A stretch of 64,000 nucleotides of DNA from Sagittula stellata E-37 (GCF_039724765.1 NZ_CP155729.1:62001-126000); one strand, 5' to 3'. Shown: positions 45,098 to 54,029, numbered from the stretch's first letter. The notes: generated by a model not told the origin, from the sequence alone. Program-made: numbers and translations.

Positions 45098-46264
45098 CTA
45101 CTCTCGATTTGCGCCCCGGCCGTCGCCTTCGGCAAGCGCCAGAGGCTCTTCGGCGAGTTCCTCGAAATCGAAATTATCCAGCCGTCTTGCACGCTTACCG
45201 GCTTTGTCGGCGCTGATGCGGATCTCTTCGATGTCCTTCGCGGCCATACCGAAGTGGCGGTCGAGGTTCCCGACCCGGATGCTCAGACGCTCCACATCGC
45301 CGGACAACGCGTGCAGTTCCTTGCGGATCGCCCCCGCCTGCGCCCGCATGCGGGCATCCTTGAGAATCGCCCGCATCGTGTTCAGCGTCGCCATGCAGGT
45401 AGTGGGCGATACGATCCAGACCCGGGCGGTGAATCCCTCGCGCACAAGCTCCGGAAAGTTGGCGTGCAACTCGGCGTAGATCGCCTCAGAGGGCAGGAAC
45501 ATCAGTGCGCCGTCTGCCGTCTCGCCCTCGATCAGGTAGCGATCCGAAATGTCGCGTATGTGTTTGCGCACCGACAGCCGGAAAGCCTGCGACGCGCGGG
45601 CCGTCTGTTCCGGCCCCTCTGCCCGGCGCAGCGCCTCATAGCCCTCCAGCGGGAACTTCGCGTCCACCACGATCGGTCCCGGCGGGTTCGGCAGGTGGAT
45701 CAGGCAGTCCGCCCGCCGCCCGTTCGAAAGGGTCGCCTGCAGCGTATAACTGTCCGAGGGCAGTGCCTTCGATACGATGTCGTTCAACTGGATCTCGCCG
45801 AAGGCGCCGCGGGTCTGCTTGTTCGACAGGATGTCCTGCAACGACAGCACGTCGCCCGACAGACGGGTGATGTTGGCCTGCGCCTTGTCGATGACCTGCA
45901 GCCGCTCCTGCAACTCGCCCAGCGACCGGGCCGTGCGCCGTGCGGAGCCATGCAGGTTCTCGGCCATGCGCTCCTGCACCTCGGCCAGCCGCTGCTCCAT
46001 AAGCTGGATCATCGCGGACTGGCTGGCCGCCTGCGCCTCGCTGACATGATGCAGGCCGCCCGCCAGACGCTCCTGCCCGTCCGACAGGGCCTGCACGCGG
46101 CGCGCCAACTGCCCCAACGGCTCCACCGCCCGCGCCGACCGGCCCGCCGCGCGCACCGTCATCACCAGCAGAAGCAGGATCAGCAGAACCACCGCGACGC
46201 CACCCAGCCCGGCCAGCACAAGAGGATCGTTCAGGTCCAGCGTGACCCCGCCCAACGCGATCAT
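45098..46264 (-). CDS. rmuC: DNA recombination protein RmuC
   Basis: 388 residues: an N-terminal membrane helix (VLAGLGGVAVVLLILLLLVMTV), coiled coil (about 45-140), then the PD-(D/E)xK-like RmuC domain (RGAFGEIQLNDIVSKALP, RADCLIHLPNPPGPIVVDAKFPLEGYEAL). It limits inversions or rearrangements in E. coli. The ATG at 46264 overlaps the mutL stop (ATGA). Confidence 0.93.
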   Translation of the reverse strand: MIALGGVTLDLNDPLVLAGLGGVAVVLLILLLLVMTVRAAGRSARAVEPLGQLARRVQALSDGQERLAGGLHHVSEAQAASQSAMIQLMEQRLAEVQERMAENLHGSARRTARSLGELQERLQVIDKAQANITRLSGDVLSLQDILSNKQTRGAFGEIQLNDIVSKALPSDSYTLQATLSNGRRADCLIHLPNPPGPIVVDAKFPLEGYEALRRAEGPEQTARASQAFRLSVRKHIRDISDRYLIEGETADGALMFLPSEAIYAELHANFPELVREGFTARVWIVSPTTCMATLNTMRAILKDARMRAQAGAIRKELHALSGDVERLSIRVGNLDRHFGMAAKDIEEIRISADKAGKRARRLDNFDFEELAEEPLALAEGDGRGANRE

Positions 46265-48150
46265 GTGCGCCCGAACAACCGTTCGATATCGGACAGCTTC
46301 AGTTCGACATAGGTCGGGCGGCCATGGTTGCACTGGCCGGAGTGCGGCGTCGCCTCCATCTCGCGCAGGAGCGCGTTCATCTCTTCGGCGCGCATGACGC
46401 GGCCGGACCGGATGGAGCCGTGGCAGGCCACCCGGCTCAGGATCGCCTCGATCTTCTCCTGCACGAGAGAGGTCTCACCCATGTCATCGAGTTCGTCGAG
46501 GATGTCGCGGATCAGGCCCTGGCTGTCCACTTCGCCAAGGATCGCGGGCGTTTCGCGCACCGCGATGGCGCCCGCACCGAAGGGTTCCACCGTCAGACCC
46601 ATGCGCGACAGGTCGTCGGCCACCGCAAGCAGCCGCGCCGCGTCATCCGCCGACAGGTCGACCACGTCGGGGATCAGCAACGCCTGCGCGGGCACGCCGT
46701 TCTCCGCCATCTGGCGTTTGAGCTTTTCGTAGACCAGCCGTTCGTGCGCCGCGTGCTGGTCGACGATCACCACGCCGTCCTCGGTCTGGGCGATGATGTA
46801 GTTCTCGTGCACCTGCCCGCGCGCCGCGCCCAGTGGACGGCGGGTCACGTCTTCTGCGGGGGCCTCGGCGACCGGCGCCGTCTCGACCACGCGGCCCGAG
46901 TAGCTTTCGCCCAGATCGGCAAACCCCGGTGCGGGCGCCTGCGCCCTGTAGGCCGCCGCGCGCGCGCCCAGCGAAGGGCGGTCCATCTGGTAGACGCGCG
47001 GACCGCTCACCGGCTCCGGTCCGGCGCCAAGCGGGGCGTTCGGCGCGTAGGCCGGTCCGGCCTCGGGCCGCATCGCCCCCAGCGTCGCCGCCGCAACGGT
47101 GGACGACGCCCGGTGCCCCGCCTCTGCCAACGCGTGCCGAAGGGTGGACACGATCAACCCGCGCACCACGCCGGGATCGCGGAACCGGACTTCGGACTTC
47201 GCCGGGTGCACGTTCACGTCCACCTTGTGCGGGTCGCAATCGACGAAAAGCGCCACCGCCGGGTGCCGTTCGCGCGACAGGAAGTCGTGGTACGCACCGC
47301 GCAGGGCGCCGATCAGCATCTTGTCGCGGACGGGCCGCCCGTTGACGAACAGGTACTGCGCCACCGCCGTACCGCGCGAATAGGTGGGCAGTGCGGCATA
47401 GCCCGTCAGGCGGAAGCCTTCGCGTTCCGCTTCGACGGCCAGCGCGTTGTCGGTGAACTCCGCCCCCATGATCCGCGTCAGCCGCCCGCGCAGCGCATCG
47501 AAAAGGTCGCCGGTCTCCGGCTCTACCCGGAAGGTGACGCGATCGCCCCCGCCGGACACGTCGCGCAGGGTGAAGCCCACCGCCGGTTCCGCCATCGCCA
47601 GACGCTTGACGGTGTCGGAGATCGCCTGCGTCTCCGCCCGGTCGGTGCGCAGGAACTTCAGGCGCGCGGGGGTGGCGTAGAACAGGTCGCGCAGCGTGAC
47701 CACCGTGCCGCCGTTCAGCGCGCAGGGTTTCACCGCGCTCATCACGCCCCCCTCGACCGAGAGCTCGACGCCCGACTCTCCGCGCACCCGGCTTTGCAGA
47801 GACAGCCGCCCGACCGCGCCGAGCGAGGGCAGCGCCTCGCCCCGGAAACCGAAGGAGTGGATGTCCAGCAGGTCGGTGCCGTCGATCTTCGACGTGGCGT
47901 GGCGCGACAGGGCAAGGGGCAGCTCCGCACCGGTCATCCCGCAGCCGTCGTCGGTGACCCGGATCAGGGTCTTGCCGCCATCCGCGATCTCGATTCCCAC
48001 CCGGCGCGCACCCGCGTCTATGGCGTTTTCCACCAGTTCCTTGACCGCGGACGCCGGGCGTTCGACCACCTCGCCCGCCGCGATACGGTTGACAGCCGCG
48101 TCGTCGAGTTGTCGGATAACCGGGCGCATATTGGGGTCATGGGTGTTCAT
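46261..48150 (-). CDS. mutL: DNA mismatch repair protein MutL
   Basis: 629 residues. GHKL ATPase motifs AAGEVVERPASAVKELVENAIDAGA, TDDGCGM and DIHSFGFRGEALPS. The C-terminal domain contains DQHAAHERLVYE, the DQHA(X)2E(X)4E endonuclease motif, so this MutL is probably a nicking endonuclease, as expected in an organism without MutH. The start is ATG 48150 (or 48129). It is coupled to rmuC by a 4-bp overlap. Confidence 0.95.
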   Translation of the reverse strand: MNTHDPNMRPVIRQLDDAAVNRIAAGEVVERPASAVKELVENAIDAGARRVGIEIADGGKTLIRVTDDGCGMTGAELPLALSRHATSKIDGTDLLDIHSFGFRGEALPSLGAVGRLSLQSRVRGESGVELSVEGGVMSAVKPCALNGGTVVTLRDLFYATPARLKFLRTDRAETQAISDTVKRLAMAEPAVGFTLRDVSGGGDRVTFRVEPETGDLFDALRGRLTRIMGAEFTDNALAVEAEREGFRLTGYAALPTYSRGTAVAQYLFVNGRPVRDKMLIGALRGAYHDFLSRERHPAVALFVDCDPHKVDVNVHPAKSEVRFRDPGVVRGLIVSTLRHALAEAGHRASSTVAAATLGAMRPEAGPAYAPNAPLGAGPEPVSGPRVYQMDRPSLGARAAAYRAQAPAPGFADLGESYSGRVVETAPVAEAPAEDVTRRPLGAARGQVHENYIIAQTEDGVVIVDQHAAHERLVYEKLKRQMAENGVPAQALLIPDVVDLSADDAARLLAVADDLSRMGLTVEPFGAGAIAVRETPAILGEVDSQGLIRDILDELDDMGETSLVQEKIEAILSRVACHGSIRSGRVMRAEEMNALLREMEATPHSGQCNHGRPTYVELKLSDIERLFGRT

Positions 48151-48279
48151 CCCACCAGACCTAGCAGGGCGGTTGCGATTCTGGAACCATGCGCCGAGCG
48201 CCGCGTGAGGAAATCTTAAAGGGTTCGAGTTACACTTGGGCAACATGTGTACCTTCGTATTAGCTACGGCGAAACTTTC

Positions 48280-48307
48280 TTGCGTTAATAAAGTTTAAAG
48301 ATATGCT
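48280..48307 (+). promoter_or_regulatory. Promoter-like site upstream of the 32-codon gene
   Basis: TTGCGT, 16 bp of very AT-rich DNA, TATGCT. The predicted start near 48314 precedes a purine-rich ribosome-binding stretch. Confidence 0.45.
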
Positions 48308-48334
48308 AGCGTTCTCAAAGGAAAGGAAACGAAG

Positions 48335-48433
48335 ATGCTCGTACCCCTGATCGCGTTCGAAACGATTTCGTCTTTTTACGGAGAGGCATTTGCCCGGACC
48401 TGGTTCCAGCCGATTTCCGTCACGCGCAAATAA
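48335..48433 (+). CDS. Possible 32-residue small protein or leader peptide
   Basis: MLVPLIAFETISSFYGEAF... then ARTWFQPISVTRK. It is supported by an AAAGGAAAGGAAA ribosome-binding stretch and the promoter-like site 28 bp further up, and it is followed by a perfect 7-bp GC hairpin (48440-48457). No larger gene continues downstream on this strand, so it would be an autonomous mini-gene. The gap 48151-48517 holds nothing else obvious except the mutL promoter. There is no recognised family; coding status is unproven. Confidence 0.4.
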   Translation: MLVPLIAFETISSFYGEAFARTWFQPISVTRK

Positions 48434-48439
48434 GAACGA

Positions 48440-48457
48440 CCCGCGCAGCGGCGCGGG
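48440..48457 (-). terminator. Hairpin after puuD (minus) and after the 32-codon gene (plus)
   Basis: CCCGCGC-agcg-GCGCGGG. On the minus strand it is followed by TCGTTCTTATTT, so it best fits a puuD terminator about 60 bp after its stop. On the plus strand no T-run follows. Confidence 0.55.
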
Positions 48458-48517
48458 CCGTCCGACCAGAACCGGGGCAAGGCGACGACGCCGGGCCCCA
48501 GAAAGAAAGCTTGCGAC

Positions 48518-49747
48518 TCAGCCCTTTTCCGCCGCCCGGAACCAGCGACGGATGGCGGCGCGCTCATCCTCTTCCATGTAGGACAGGTTGGCCGGTGGCA
48601 TGGCATGCGTCACGCCCGCCTGCAGGTAAATCGCCCGCGCCTGACGCGCGATCTGGTCCGCCGTTTCCAGCCGCACGTTCTTCGGCGCCCACAGGAACGG
48701 ACCATACCCCGGTTCCGCCGCGTGGCACATCGAACAGCGGCCCAGCACGATATCGTGCACCTCGTCAAAGCCCTCGGCCTCCGCAAAGCGCAGCGCCGCG
48801 CCCTGCGCCTCTTCCACCGGATCTTCATCTTCGCGGTAGAGCGGCGCCGTCGACAGCCACATCACGATGATGAACAGGATGGCCGTGGCCAGCCACGTCC
48901 AGTGCGGATTGCCCTTTCGCGCATGCACCGTGTTGAAGAAATGGCGGATCGTGACCCCCATCAGGAACACCAGAGATGCGATCAGCCAGTTGTATTCGCT
49001 CGCAAACGCCAGCGGGTAATGGTTCGACAGCATCAGGAACAGCACTGGCAGCGTCAGGTAGTTGTTGTGCGTGGACCGCTGCTTTGCGATGTAGCCGTAC
49101 TTCGGATCGGGCTTCCGCCCCGCCAGCAGGTCCGCCACCACGACCTTCTGGTTCGGGATGATGATCATCGCCACGTTGCCGGTCATGATCGTCGCGGTGA
49201 AGGCGCCGAGGTGCAGCATCGCCGCCCGCCCGCTGAAGACCGACGTGTAGAACAACGCCATCAGCACGATGATGACGAACAGCACCCCCATCAGCAGGTT
49301 CATGTTCTTCCCGATGGGCGACTTGCAGATCTGGTCGTAGGCCACCCAGCCCAGCACCAGCGACAGAATGGAAATGCAGATCGCCTGCCACCCCGCCAGG
49401 TCCGCGACACGCGGGTCGACAAGGTAGAATTCCGCCCCGAAATAATAGACGATGGTCAGGAGCGCGAAGCCCGAGATCCACGTCCAGTAGCTTTCCCATT
49501 TGAACCAGACGAGGTCGCCCGGCATCTGATCCGGCGCCACCAGGTACTTCTGGATGTGGTAGAAACCGCCGCCGTGCACCTGCCATTCCTCGCCGTCCGC
49601 GCCCGATGCGAGATTCCGGTCGCGGTGCAGCCCGAGGTCCAGCGCGATGAAATAGAACGACGATCCGATCCAGGCGATGGCGGTGATGACATGCAGCCAT
49701 CGGACGGCGAACTCCATCCAGGCGCCGATGGTGGCGATATCGTACAT
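48518..49747 (-). CDS. puuD: Urate hydroxylase PuuD (membrane enzyme with cytochrome c domain)
   Basis: 409 residues: about eight membrane helices (for example VRWLHVITAIAWIGSSFYFIAL, ISGFALLTIVYYFGAEFYL, LLMGVLFVIIVLMALFYTSVF) and a C-terminal cytochrome c module with heme motif CSMCH (338-342) and the axial Met in THAMPP. This is the PuuD type that oxidises urate to 5-hydroxyisourate, passing electrons to the respiratory chain. I chose the ATG at 49747 after AGAGGGA. No other purine genes are in the window. Confidence 0.92.
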   Translation of the reverse strand: MYDIATIGAWMEFAVRWLHVITAIAWIGSSFYFIALDLGLHRDRNLASGADGEEWQVHGGGFYHIQKYLVAPDQMPGDLVWFKWESYWTWISGFALLTIVYYFGAEFYLVDPRVADLAGWQAICISILSLVLGWVAYDQICKSPIGKNMNLLMGVLFVIIVLMALFYTSVFSGRAAMLHLGAFTATIMTGNVAMIIIPNQKVVVADLLAGRKPDPKYGYIAKQRSTHNNYLTLPVLFLMLSNHYPLAFASEYNWLIASLVFLMGVTIRHFFNTVHARKGNPHWTWLATAILFIIVMWLSTAPLYREDEDPVEEAQGAALRFAEAEGFDEVHDIVLGRCSMCHAAEPGYGPFLWAPKNVRLETADQIARQARAIYLQAGVTHAMPPANLSYMEEDERAAIRRWFRAAEKG

Positions 49748-49902
49748 GCCGTGTCCCTCTGTTCTTGTCTTTTGCGCCACGCTAGCGCGCCGCCGCGCCC
49801 GCTGCAAAGCCTCGTTAACTGGCTTGCGACGACAGGTCTTTTGGCCTGCGCAGAAAACGGGCAGCGAATTGCCTTGGCCCCGCTCCCTTGTTCTCGGATT
49901 AC

Positions 49903-49918
49903 ATTCCGCTAAATGAAT
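49903..49918. promoter_or_regulatory. ATTC-N8-GAAT operator upstream of blh
   Basis: A dyad with the half-sites and spacing I recall for the SqrR/BigR/YgaV persulfide-sensing ArsR-type repressors, 43 bp before the blh ATG and overlapping the probable promoter. Target genes agree: sulfur dioxygenase and rhodanese. The sensor gene is not in this window. Confidence 0.55.
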
Positions 49919-49960
49919 ATCAAGCAGCGCAACGACACAAGACGACACAAGGAGACATCC

Positions 49961-50857
49961 ATGTTCACCCGGACCAGCCCATCGAACGGCAGCGGTTCGC
50001 CCGAGGTCACAGGCTTCTACGATGCCGACACCGGCTCTGTCATGTACGTGGCCGCCGATCCGGCGACGCGGCAGGCCGCGCTGATCGACGTGGTGCTCGA
50101 TTTCGATGCGCCCGCGGCCCGCACACGAACGGACAGCGCACAGCAGGTTCTGGACTTCGTGAAGGAGAAGGGCCTCACGGTCGCATGGATCCTCGACACC
50201 CACCCGCACGCCGATCACCTCATGGCCTCCGCCTGGCTGAAGGAACAGACCGGCGCGCCCACCGCCATAGGCGAGAAGGTGCGCGAGATCGCCGTGCTGT
50301 GGCGCGAACTTTACAACCTGCCCGACGCCTTCGACCCGGACCGCGACTTCGACCGCCTCTTCGCCGACGGCGACACCTTCAGGCTGGGCGACATCGAGGT
50401 GCGGGTCATGCTGTCCCCCGGCCACACGCTGGGCTCGGTCACCTATGTCATGGGGGATGCGGCCTTCGTGCACGACACCTTCATGCACGTCGATTCCGGC
50501 ACCTCGCGCGCCGATTTCCCCGGCGGTTCGTCGAAGGATCTGTGGAATTCGCTCCAGGCGATCCTGTCGCTGCCGGACGACACCCGCCTGAACGTCGGCC
50601 ACGACTATCCACCGGTGGACGGACGCGAAGACCCGGCATGGGAGGCGACCGTGGCCGAACACCGCGCCCACAACAAGCACATCGGCGGCAACGTGACAGA
50701 GGCCGAATACCGCAAGCTCCGCGACGAACGCGACGCCACGCTGTCGCTGCCAGACCGGATGCTGCACGCGCTTCAGGTCAACCTGCGCGGTGGGCGCCTG
50801 CCCGCCGCCGAGGCCGACGGCAACCGCTATTTCAAGATCCCCGCGAACAGGTTCTGA
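49961..50857 (+). CDS. blh: Metallo-beta-lactamase-fold persulfide dioxygenase (Blh/ETHE1-like)
   Basis: 298 residues. Metal motif ILDTHPHADH (His81, His83, Asp85, His86), SPGHTLGSVTY and VGHDYPP, the ETHE1/Blh arrangement for a mononuclear iron enzyme that oxidises glutathione persulfide to sulfite. I chose the ATG at 49961 because AAGGAG precedes it; an ATG at 49913 lies inside the operator. Followed after 11 bp by a rhodanese gene. Confidence 0.88.
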   Translation: MFTRTSPSNGSGSPEVTGFYDADTGSVMYVAADPATRQAALIDVVLDFDAPAARTRTDSAQQVLDFVKEKGLTVAWILDTHPHADHLMASAWLKEQTGAPTAIGEKVREIAVLWRELYNLPDAFDPDRDFDRLFADGDTFRLGDIEVRVMLSPGHTLGSVTYVMGDAAFVHDTFMHVDSGTSRADFPGGSSKDLWNSLQAILSLPDDTRLNVGHDYPPVDGREDPAWEATVAEHRAHNKHIGGNVTEAEYRKLRDERDATLSLPDRMLHALQVNLRGGRLPAAEADGNRYFKIPANRF

Positions 50858-50868
50858 GGAGACCGATC

Positions 50869-51249
50869 ATGAAAACCGAAACGACAGACGGCGCCACCTT
50901 CGAGACATGGACCCCGGACGAGGTCGAGACCGCGATGAAGAACGGCGAAATCGTCCTGATCGACGTCCGCACCCCGCAGGAATACATGTTCGAACACATC
51001 GAAGGGGCGCTGCTGATGCCGATGGCCTTCTTCCGGGCCGACGCACTGCCCGGCCAGTCCGAAAAGCGCATCGTGTTCCACTGCGGCTCCGGCGTGCGGT
51101 CCGAGAAGGTCAGCCGCGCCGCCATCGCGACCGGCGTGAAGACCATCGCCCACATGGAAGGCGGCTTCGGCGCCTGGAAGCAGGCGAAGAAGGCCTACAC
51201 CGGCACCGACATGGGCTCCGGCGCCCCCAAGAGCGTCCCCGCCGGCTGA
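50869..51249 (+). CDS. Single-domain rhodanese-like sulfurtransferase
   Basis: 126 residues with the rhodanese fold (VLIDVRTPQEYMFEHIEGALLMP) and an active-site loop starting at Cys72 (FHCGSGVRSEK), so a persulfide intermediate is possible. GAGGAG precedes the ATG. The pairing with blh suggests sulfur transfer during sulfide/thiosulfate detoxification. A GGGGCGTTG/CAACGCCCC stem (51258-51299) follows the gene. Confidence 0.88.
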   Translation: MKTETTDGATFETWTPDEVETAMKNGEIVLIDVRTPQEYMFEHIEGALLMPMAFFRADALPGQSEKRIVFHCGSGVRSEKVSRAAIATGVKTIAHMEGGFGAWKQAKKAYTGTDMGSGAPKSVPAG

Positions 51250-51375
51250 CACGTGCTGGGGCGTTGGGCGGCGCGCCACATGATCCAGCGCAACGCCCCC
51301 CGCGCCCGGCCGTGGCATTCTGAACCGCAACGGCCCCCCGGGCGTTGTCCGGGGGTCCCCATTAGGAGAGGCGCC

Positions 51376-52098
51376 ATGATCACCGTTACCCCCCTGCCCC
51401 CCAAAGGCCACTACGAAGTCCGCATGTCCGGCCGCATCCGCGAGGACGACTACGAGGACCGGCTCATTCCCGCGCTCGACAAGGCGATCGAGGAACACGA
51501 CCGCATCCGCGTCCTGACGATCATCGAGGACGACGCCGAGTTCTCCATCGGCGCCATGCTCGACGACGCGGAACTCGGGATGCGCCACTGGAAAGGTTTC
51601 GACCGCGTCGCGGTCGTGGGCAAGCCCGGCTGGATGATGCGCCTTGTGCGCGGCTTCTCCCCCGTCATGCCCTGCCCGGTCCGCACCTTCGCCCCCGGAC
51701 AGGAGGACGACGCGCGCCGCTGGCTGCAGGAATCGCTCGGCGCCATGCACCAGACCGACCTCGGAGACGGCGTGCTGCACGTCCAGCTCGTCGGCAAGCT
51801 CGACCCGGCGGTGATGGAGGAGGAAGAGCGCGACATGGACGCCTTCGTCCGGGCCAACCCCCGTTTCCGGCTGCTGCTCGACCTGACGGAATTCGACGGC
51901 TGGCAGGGACTCGCCGCGCTGAACCAGCACTTCCGGATCGCCCGCAATCACTACGACCTGATCGACAAGGCCGCTGTCGTGGGCAAGGCCTCCTGGCAGA
52001 AACTGGCGGCGCGCGGCCTCGGCCGCCTCTCGGGGGCAGAGGTCAAACACTTCGACCCGGACGATCTCGACGCGGCCAAGACCTGGATCAAGTCCTGA
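51376..52098 (+). CDS. SpoIIAA-like (STAS-fold) protein with two tandem domains
   Basis: 240 residues made of two homologous SpoIIAA-like halves (about 1-118 and 122-240). Each has the pattern sG+I...D.. / D+.RVAVVGKPGWM...FSPVMPCPVRTFAPGQEDDARRWL in half one and DLIDKAAVVGKASWQK...LSGAEVKHFDPDDLDAAKTWI in half two. Family members usually have one domain. Function unknown; membrane or lipid association is suggested for relatives. A CCCCCGG/CCGGGGG hairpin (51335-51355) lies just before TAGGAGAG and the ATG at 51376. Confidence 0.8.
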   Translation: MITVTPLPPKGHYEVRMSGRIREDDYEDRLIPALDKAIEEHDRIRVLTIIEDDAEFSIGAMLDDAELGMRHWKGFDRVAVVGKPGWMMRLVRGFSPVMPCPVRTFAPGQEDDARRWLQESLGAMHQTDLGDGVLHVQLVGKLDPAVMEEEERDMDAFVRANPRFRLLLDLTEFDGWQGLAALNQHFRIARNHYDLIDKAAVVGKASWQKLAARGLGRLSGAEVKHFDPDDLDAAKTWIKS

Positions 52099-52195
52099 TC
52101 CCGTCACCCTCGCGAAGAACCGGCCCCGCCCGGAATCGGGGCAGCCTCGCCGGGCAACCACGCGATCCCAGCCCCAAGGAAGCGAACCCCGATCC

Positions 52196-52218
52196 CTTCA
52201 TCTTGGCGGTAAATACCT
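52196..52218. repeat. Intergenic motif, copy 2 of 4
   Basis: CTTCATCTTGGC, GGTA, AATACCT. It lies 100 bp after the stop of the minus-strand aminotransferase gene, with a CCCCGGGGCGGGCCGGGG-rich segment on its 5' side when read on the minus strand, so it could be that gene's terminator region. The preceding 8 bases (CCGATCCC) are also shared with copy 3. Confidence 0.75.
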
Positions 52219-52317
52219 GATCCCCGGCCCGCCCCGGGGCACGCCCGCCCGAACACATGGCGATCCCGGCGACAAACGGAAAAGGCGCGGCGTGCACCGC
52301 ACGCCGCGCCCTCTGCC

Positions 52318-53721
52318 TCAGACCGTGGGCACCGCCACCATCAGCCCCTGTTCCTGCAACGTGGCATGCGCCTCGTCGAGGCTCTTCCACGCGCGCGCGA
52401 TCAGCGTGTCGATCTCTTCGTGAGAGATCACCAGCGGCGGCGAAATGATCATCCGGTCGTTCACGTGCCGCATGATCAGGTTGTTGGCAAAGCACCGCTC
52501 CCGGCAGATGTAGCCCGCCTGCCCCGCCTCGCCCGCGAACTGCGCGCGCGATGCCTTGTCCGGCGTCAGAGCAATCGACCCCATCAACCCGACAATCGTC
52601 GCCTCGCCCACCAGCGGATGGTCGGTCAGCGATTCGAACCGCTCCTTGAGATAGGGCGCCACGTGGTCCCGCGCCCGTGCCACGATGCCTTCCTCGTCCA
52701 GCAGCCGCAGGTTCTCCAGCGCCACGGCGCAAGCCACCGGATGGCCGGAATAGGTGTAGCCGTGGTTGAACTCCACGCCGCCGATCACCGCTTCCACCGC
52801 GTCCGACACGATCGACGCGCCGATCGGCTGGTAGCCCGAGGACAACCCCTTCGCGACCGTCATGATGTCGGGACGGATGTCCATGGTCTGCGACCCGAAC
52901 CACTCGCCGGTCCGGCCAAAGCCGCAGATCACCTCGTCGGCGATCAGCAGGATGCCGTACTTGTCGACGATGCGCTGGATTTCCGGCCAGTAGGTCGAGG
53001 GCGGCACGATCACCCCACCGGCGCCCTGGATCGGCTCCGCGATGAAGGCCGCCACCTTGTCCTGCCCGAGCTCCAGGATCTTCTCCTCCAGCAGACGCGC
53101 CCGCGCCAGCCCGAACTCCTCCGGCGTCATGTCGCCGCCTTCGAGATACCAATAGGGCTGGTCGATGTGATGGATGCCGGGGATCGGCATGCCGCCCTGC
53201 GCGTGAATGCCCTTCATCCCGCCAAGGCTGCCGGACCCCACCGACGACCCGTGGTAGCCGTTCCACCGCGCGATGATCTGGTCGCGCTGCGGCTCACCCT
53301 TCTCCGCCCAGTAGGTCCGCACCATACGCAGGTTGGTATCGTTCGCCTCGGACCCTGAGTTCGCGAAGAACACATGGTTCAGGTCGCCCGGCGCCAGCTC
53401 CGCCAGCCGCGCCGCCAGGTTGATCGCCGGAACGTGGCTGGTCTGGAAGAACGTGTTGTAGAACGGCAGGTCGCGCATCTGCCGCGCCGCAACCCCGGCC
53501 AGTTCGTCGCGCCCGTAGCCGACGTTCACGCACCAGAGGCCCGCCATGGCGTCGAGGATACGATTGCCCTCGCTGTCCTGCAGCCAGCAGCCCTCGGCCC
53601 GGGTGATGATCCGCGCGCCCTTTTCCTTCAGCCCGCTCGCATGGGTGAACGGATGGATGTGGTGCGCCGCGTCCAGCGCCTGAAGCTCGGCGGTGGGGGA
53701 ATTGATGGTCAGGATGGTCAT
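52318..53721 (-). CDS. spuC: Class III PLP aminotransferase, putrescine/polyamine type
   Basis: 467 residues. PLP-binding Asp262 in LLIADEVICGFGRTG and Schiff-base Lys291 in MTVAKGLSSGYQPIGA; FFANSGSEANDTNLRM is the subgroup signature of omega-aminotransferases such as putrescine-pyruvate aminotransferase. The polyamine ABC transporter next door supports a polyamine substrate, but taurine- or beta-alanine-pyruvate transamination is possible from sequence alone. A TATGATCAAA operator-like site lies just upstream of the start. Confidence 0.8.
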   Translation of the reverse strand: MTILTINSPTAELQALDAAHHIHPFTHASGLKEKGARIITRAEGCWLQDSEGNRILDAMAGLWCVNVGYGRDELAGVAARQMRDLPFYNTFFQTSHVPAINLAARLAELAPGDLNHVFFANSGSEANDTNLRMVRTYWAEKGEPQRDQIIARWNGYHGSSVGSGSLGGMKGIHAQGGMPIPGIHHIDQPYWYLEGGDMTPEEFGLARARLLEEKILELGQDKVAAFIAEPIQGAGGVIVPPSTYWPEIQRIVDKYGILLIADEVICGFGRTGEWFGSQTMDIRPDIMTVAKGLSSGYQPIGASIVSDAVEAVIGGVEFNHGYTYSGHPVACAVALENLRLLDEEGIVARARDHVAPYLKERFESLTDHPLVGEATIVGLMGSIALTPDKASRAQFAGEAGQAGYICRERCFANNLIMRHVNDRMIISPPLVISHEEIDTLIARAWKSLDEAHATLQEQGLMVAVPTV

Positions 53722-53748
53722 GAAACGCCTCCGGTCAGAGTTGCCGCC

Positions 53749-53766
53749 AGAATATGATCAAATTCT
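53749..53766. promoter_or_regulatory. Near-perfect 18-bp palindrome upstream of spuC
   Basis: AGAATATGATCAAATTCT: 8 of 9 base pairs symmetrical, centred on TGATCA, 28 bp before the spuC ATG. Shares TATGATCAAA with 54784-54793 upstream of potF. Probable site for the GntR-family regulator encoded between. Confidence 0.6.
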
Positions 53767-53882
53767 GCGGAGTCAATCGACTCAGCCGAACGCCGCTCTC
53801 CGCCCAGCCGGCCAGCCCCGACCGCAACCGCCGCGCAAGGCCTGGCTCGCCTCCGCAGGCAAGGGCGGTAAAGCCCCGATCC

Positions 53883-53904
53883 CTTCATCTTGGCAAAAAT
53901 ACCT
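53883..53904. repeat. Intergenic motif, copy 3 of 4
   Basis: CTTCATCTTGGC, AAAA, ATACCT. Same orientation as the other copies; downstream of the minus-strand GntR gene. Confidence 0.75.
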
Positions 53905-54029
53905 GAATCGACACCGCCGCAGGCGCCGAACCCGGCGCACCTCGCCAGAAACTCGCCCGAAAAGGGATGGCCGGGGCGGGCGGGCCGATTTCCGCAGGAA
54001 GAGGTCTGCCCCGCCCCGCAAGACCGGCG

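Larger units (their letters stand above)
53722..54029. other. 308-bp gap between spuC start and the GntR gene stop
   Basis: No gene. It contains an operator-like near-palindrome (53749-53766) next to the spuC start and intergenic motif copy 3 (53883-53904), the latter 126 bp after the GntR gene stop. Confidence 0.6.
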
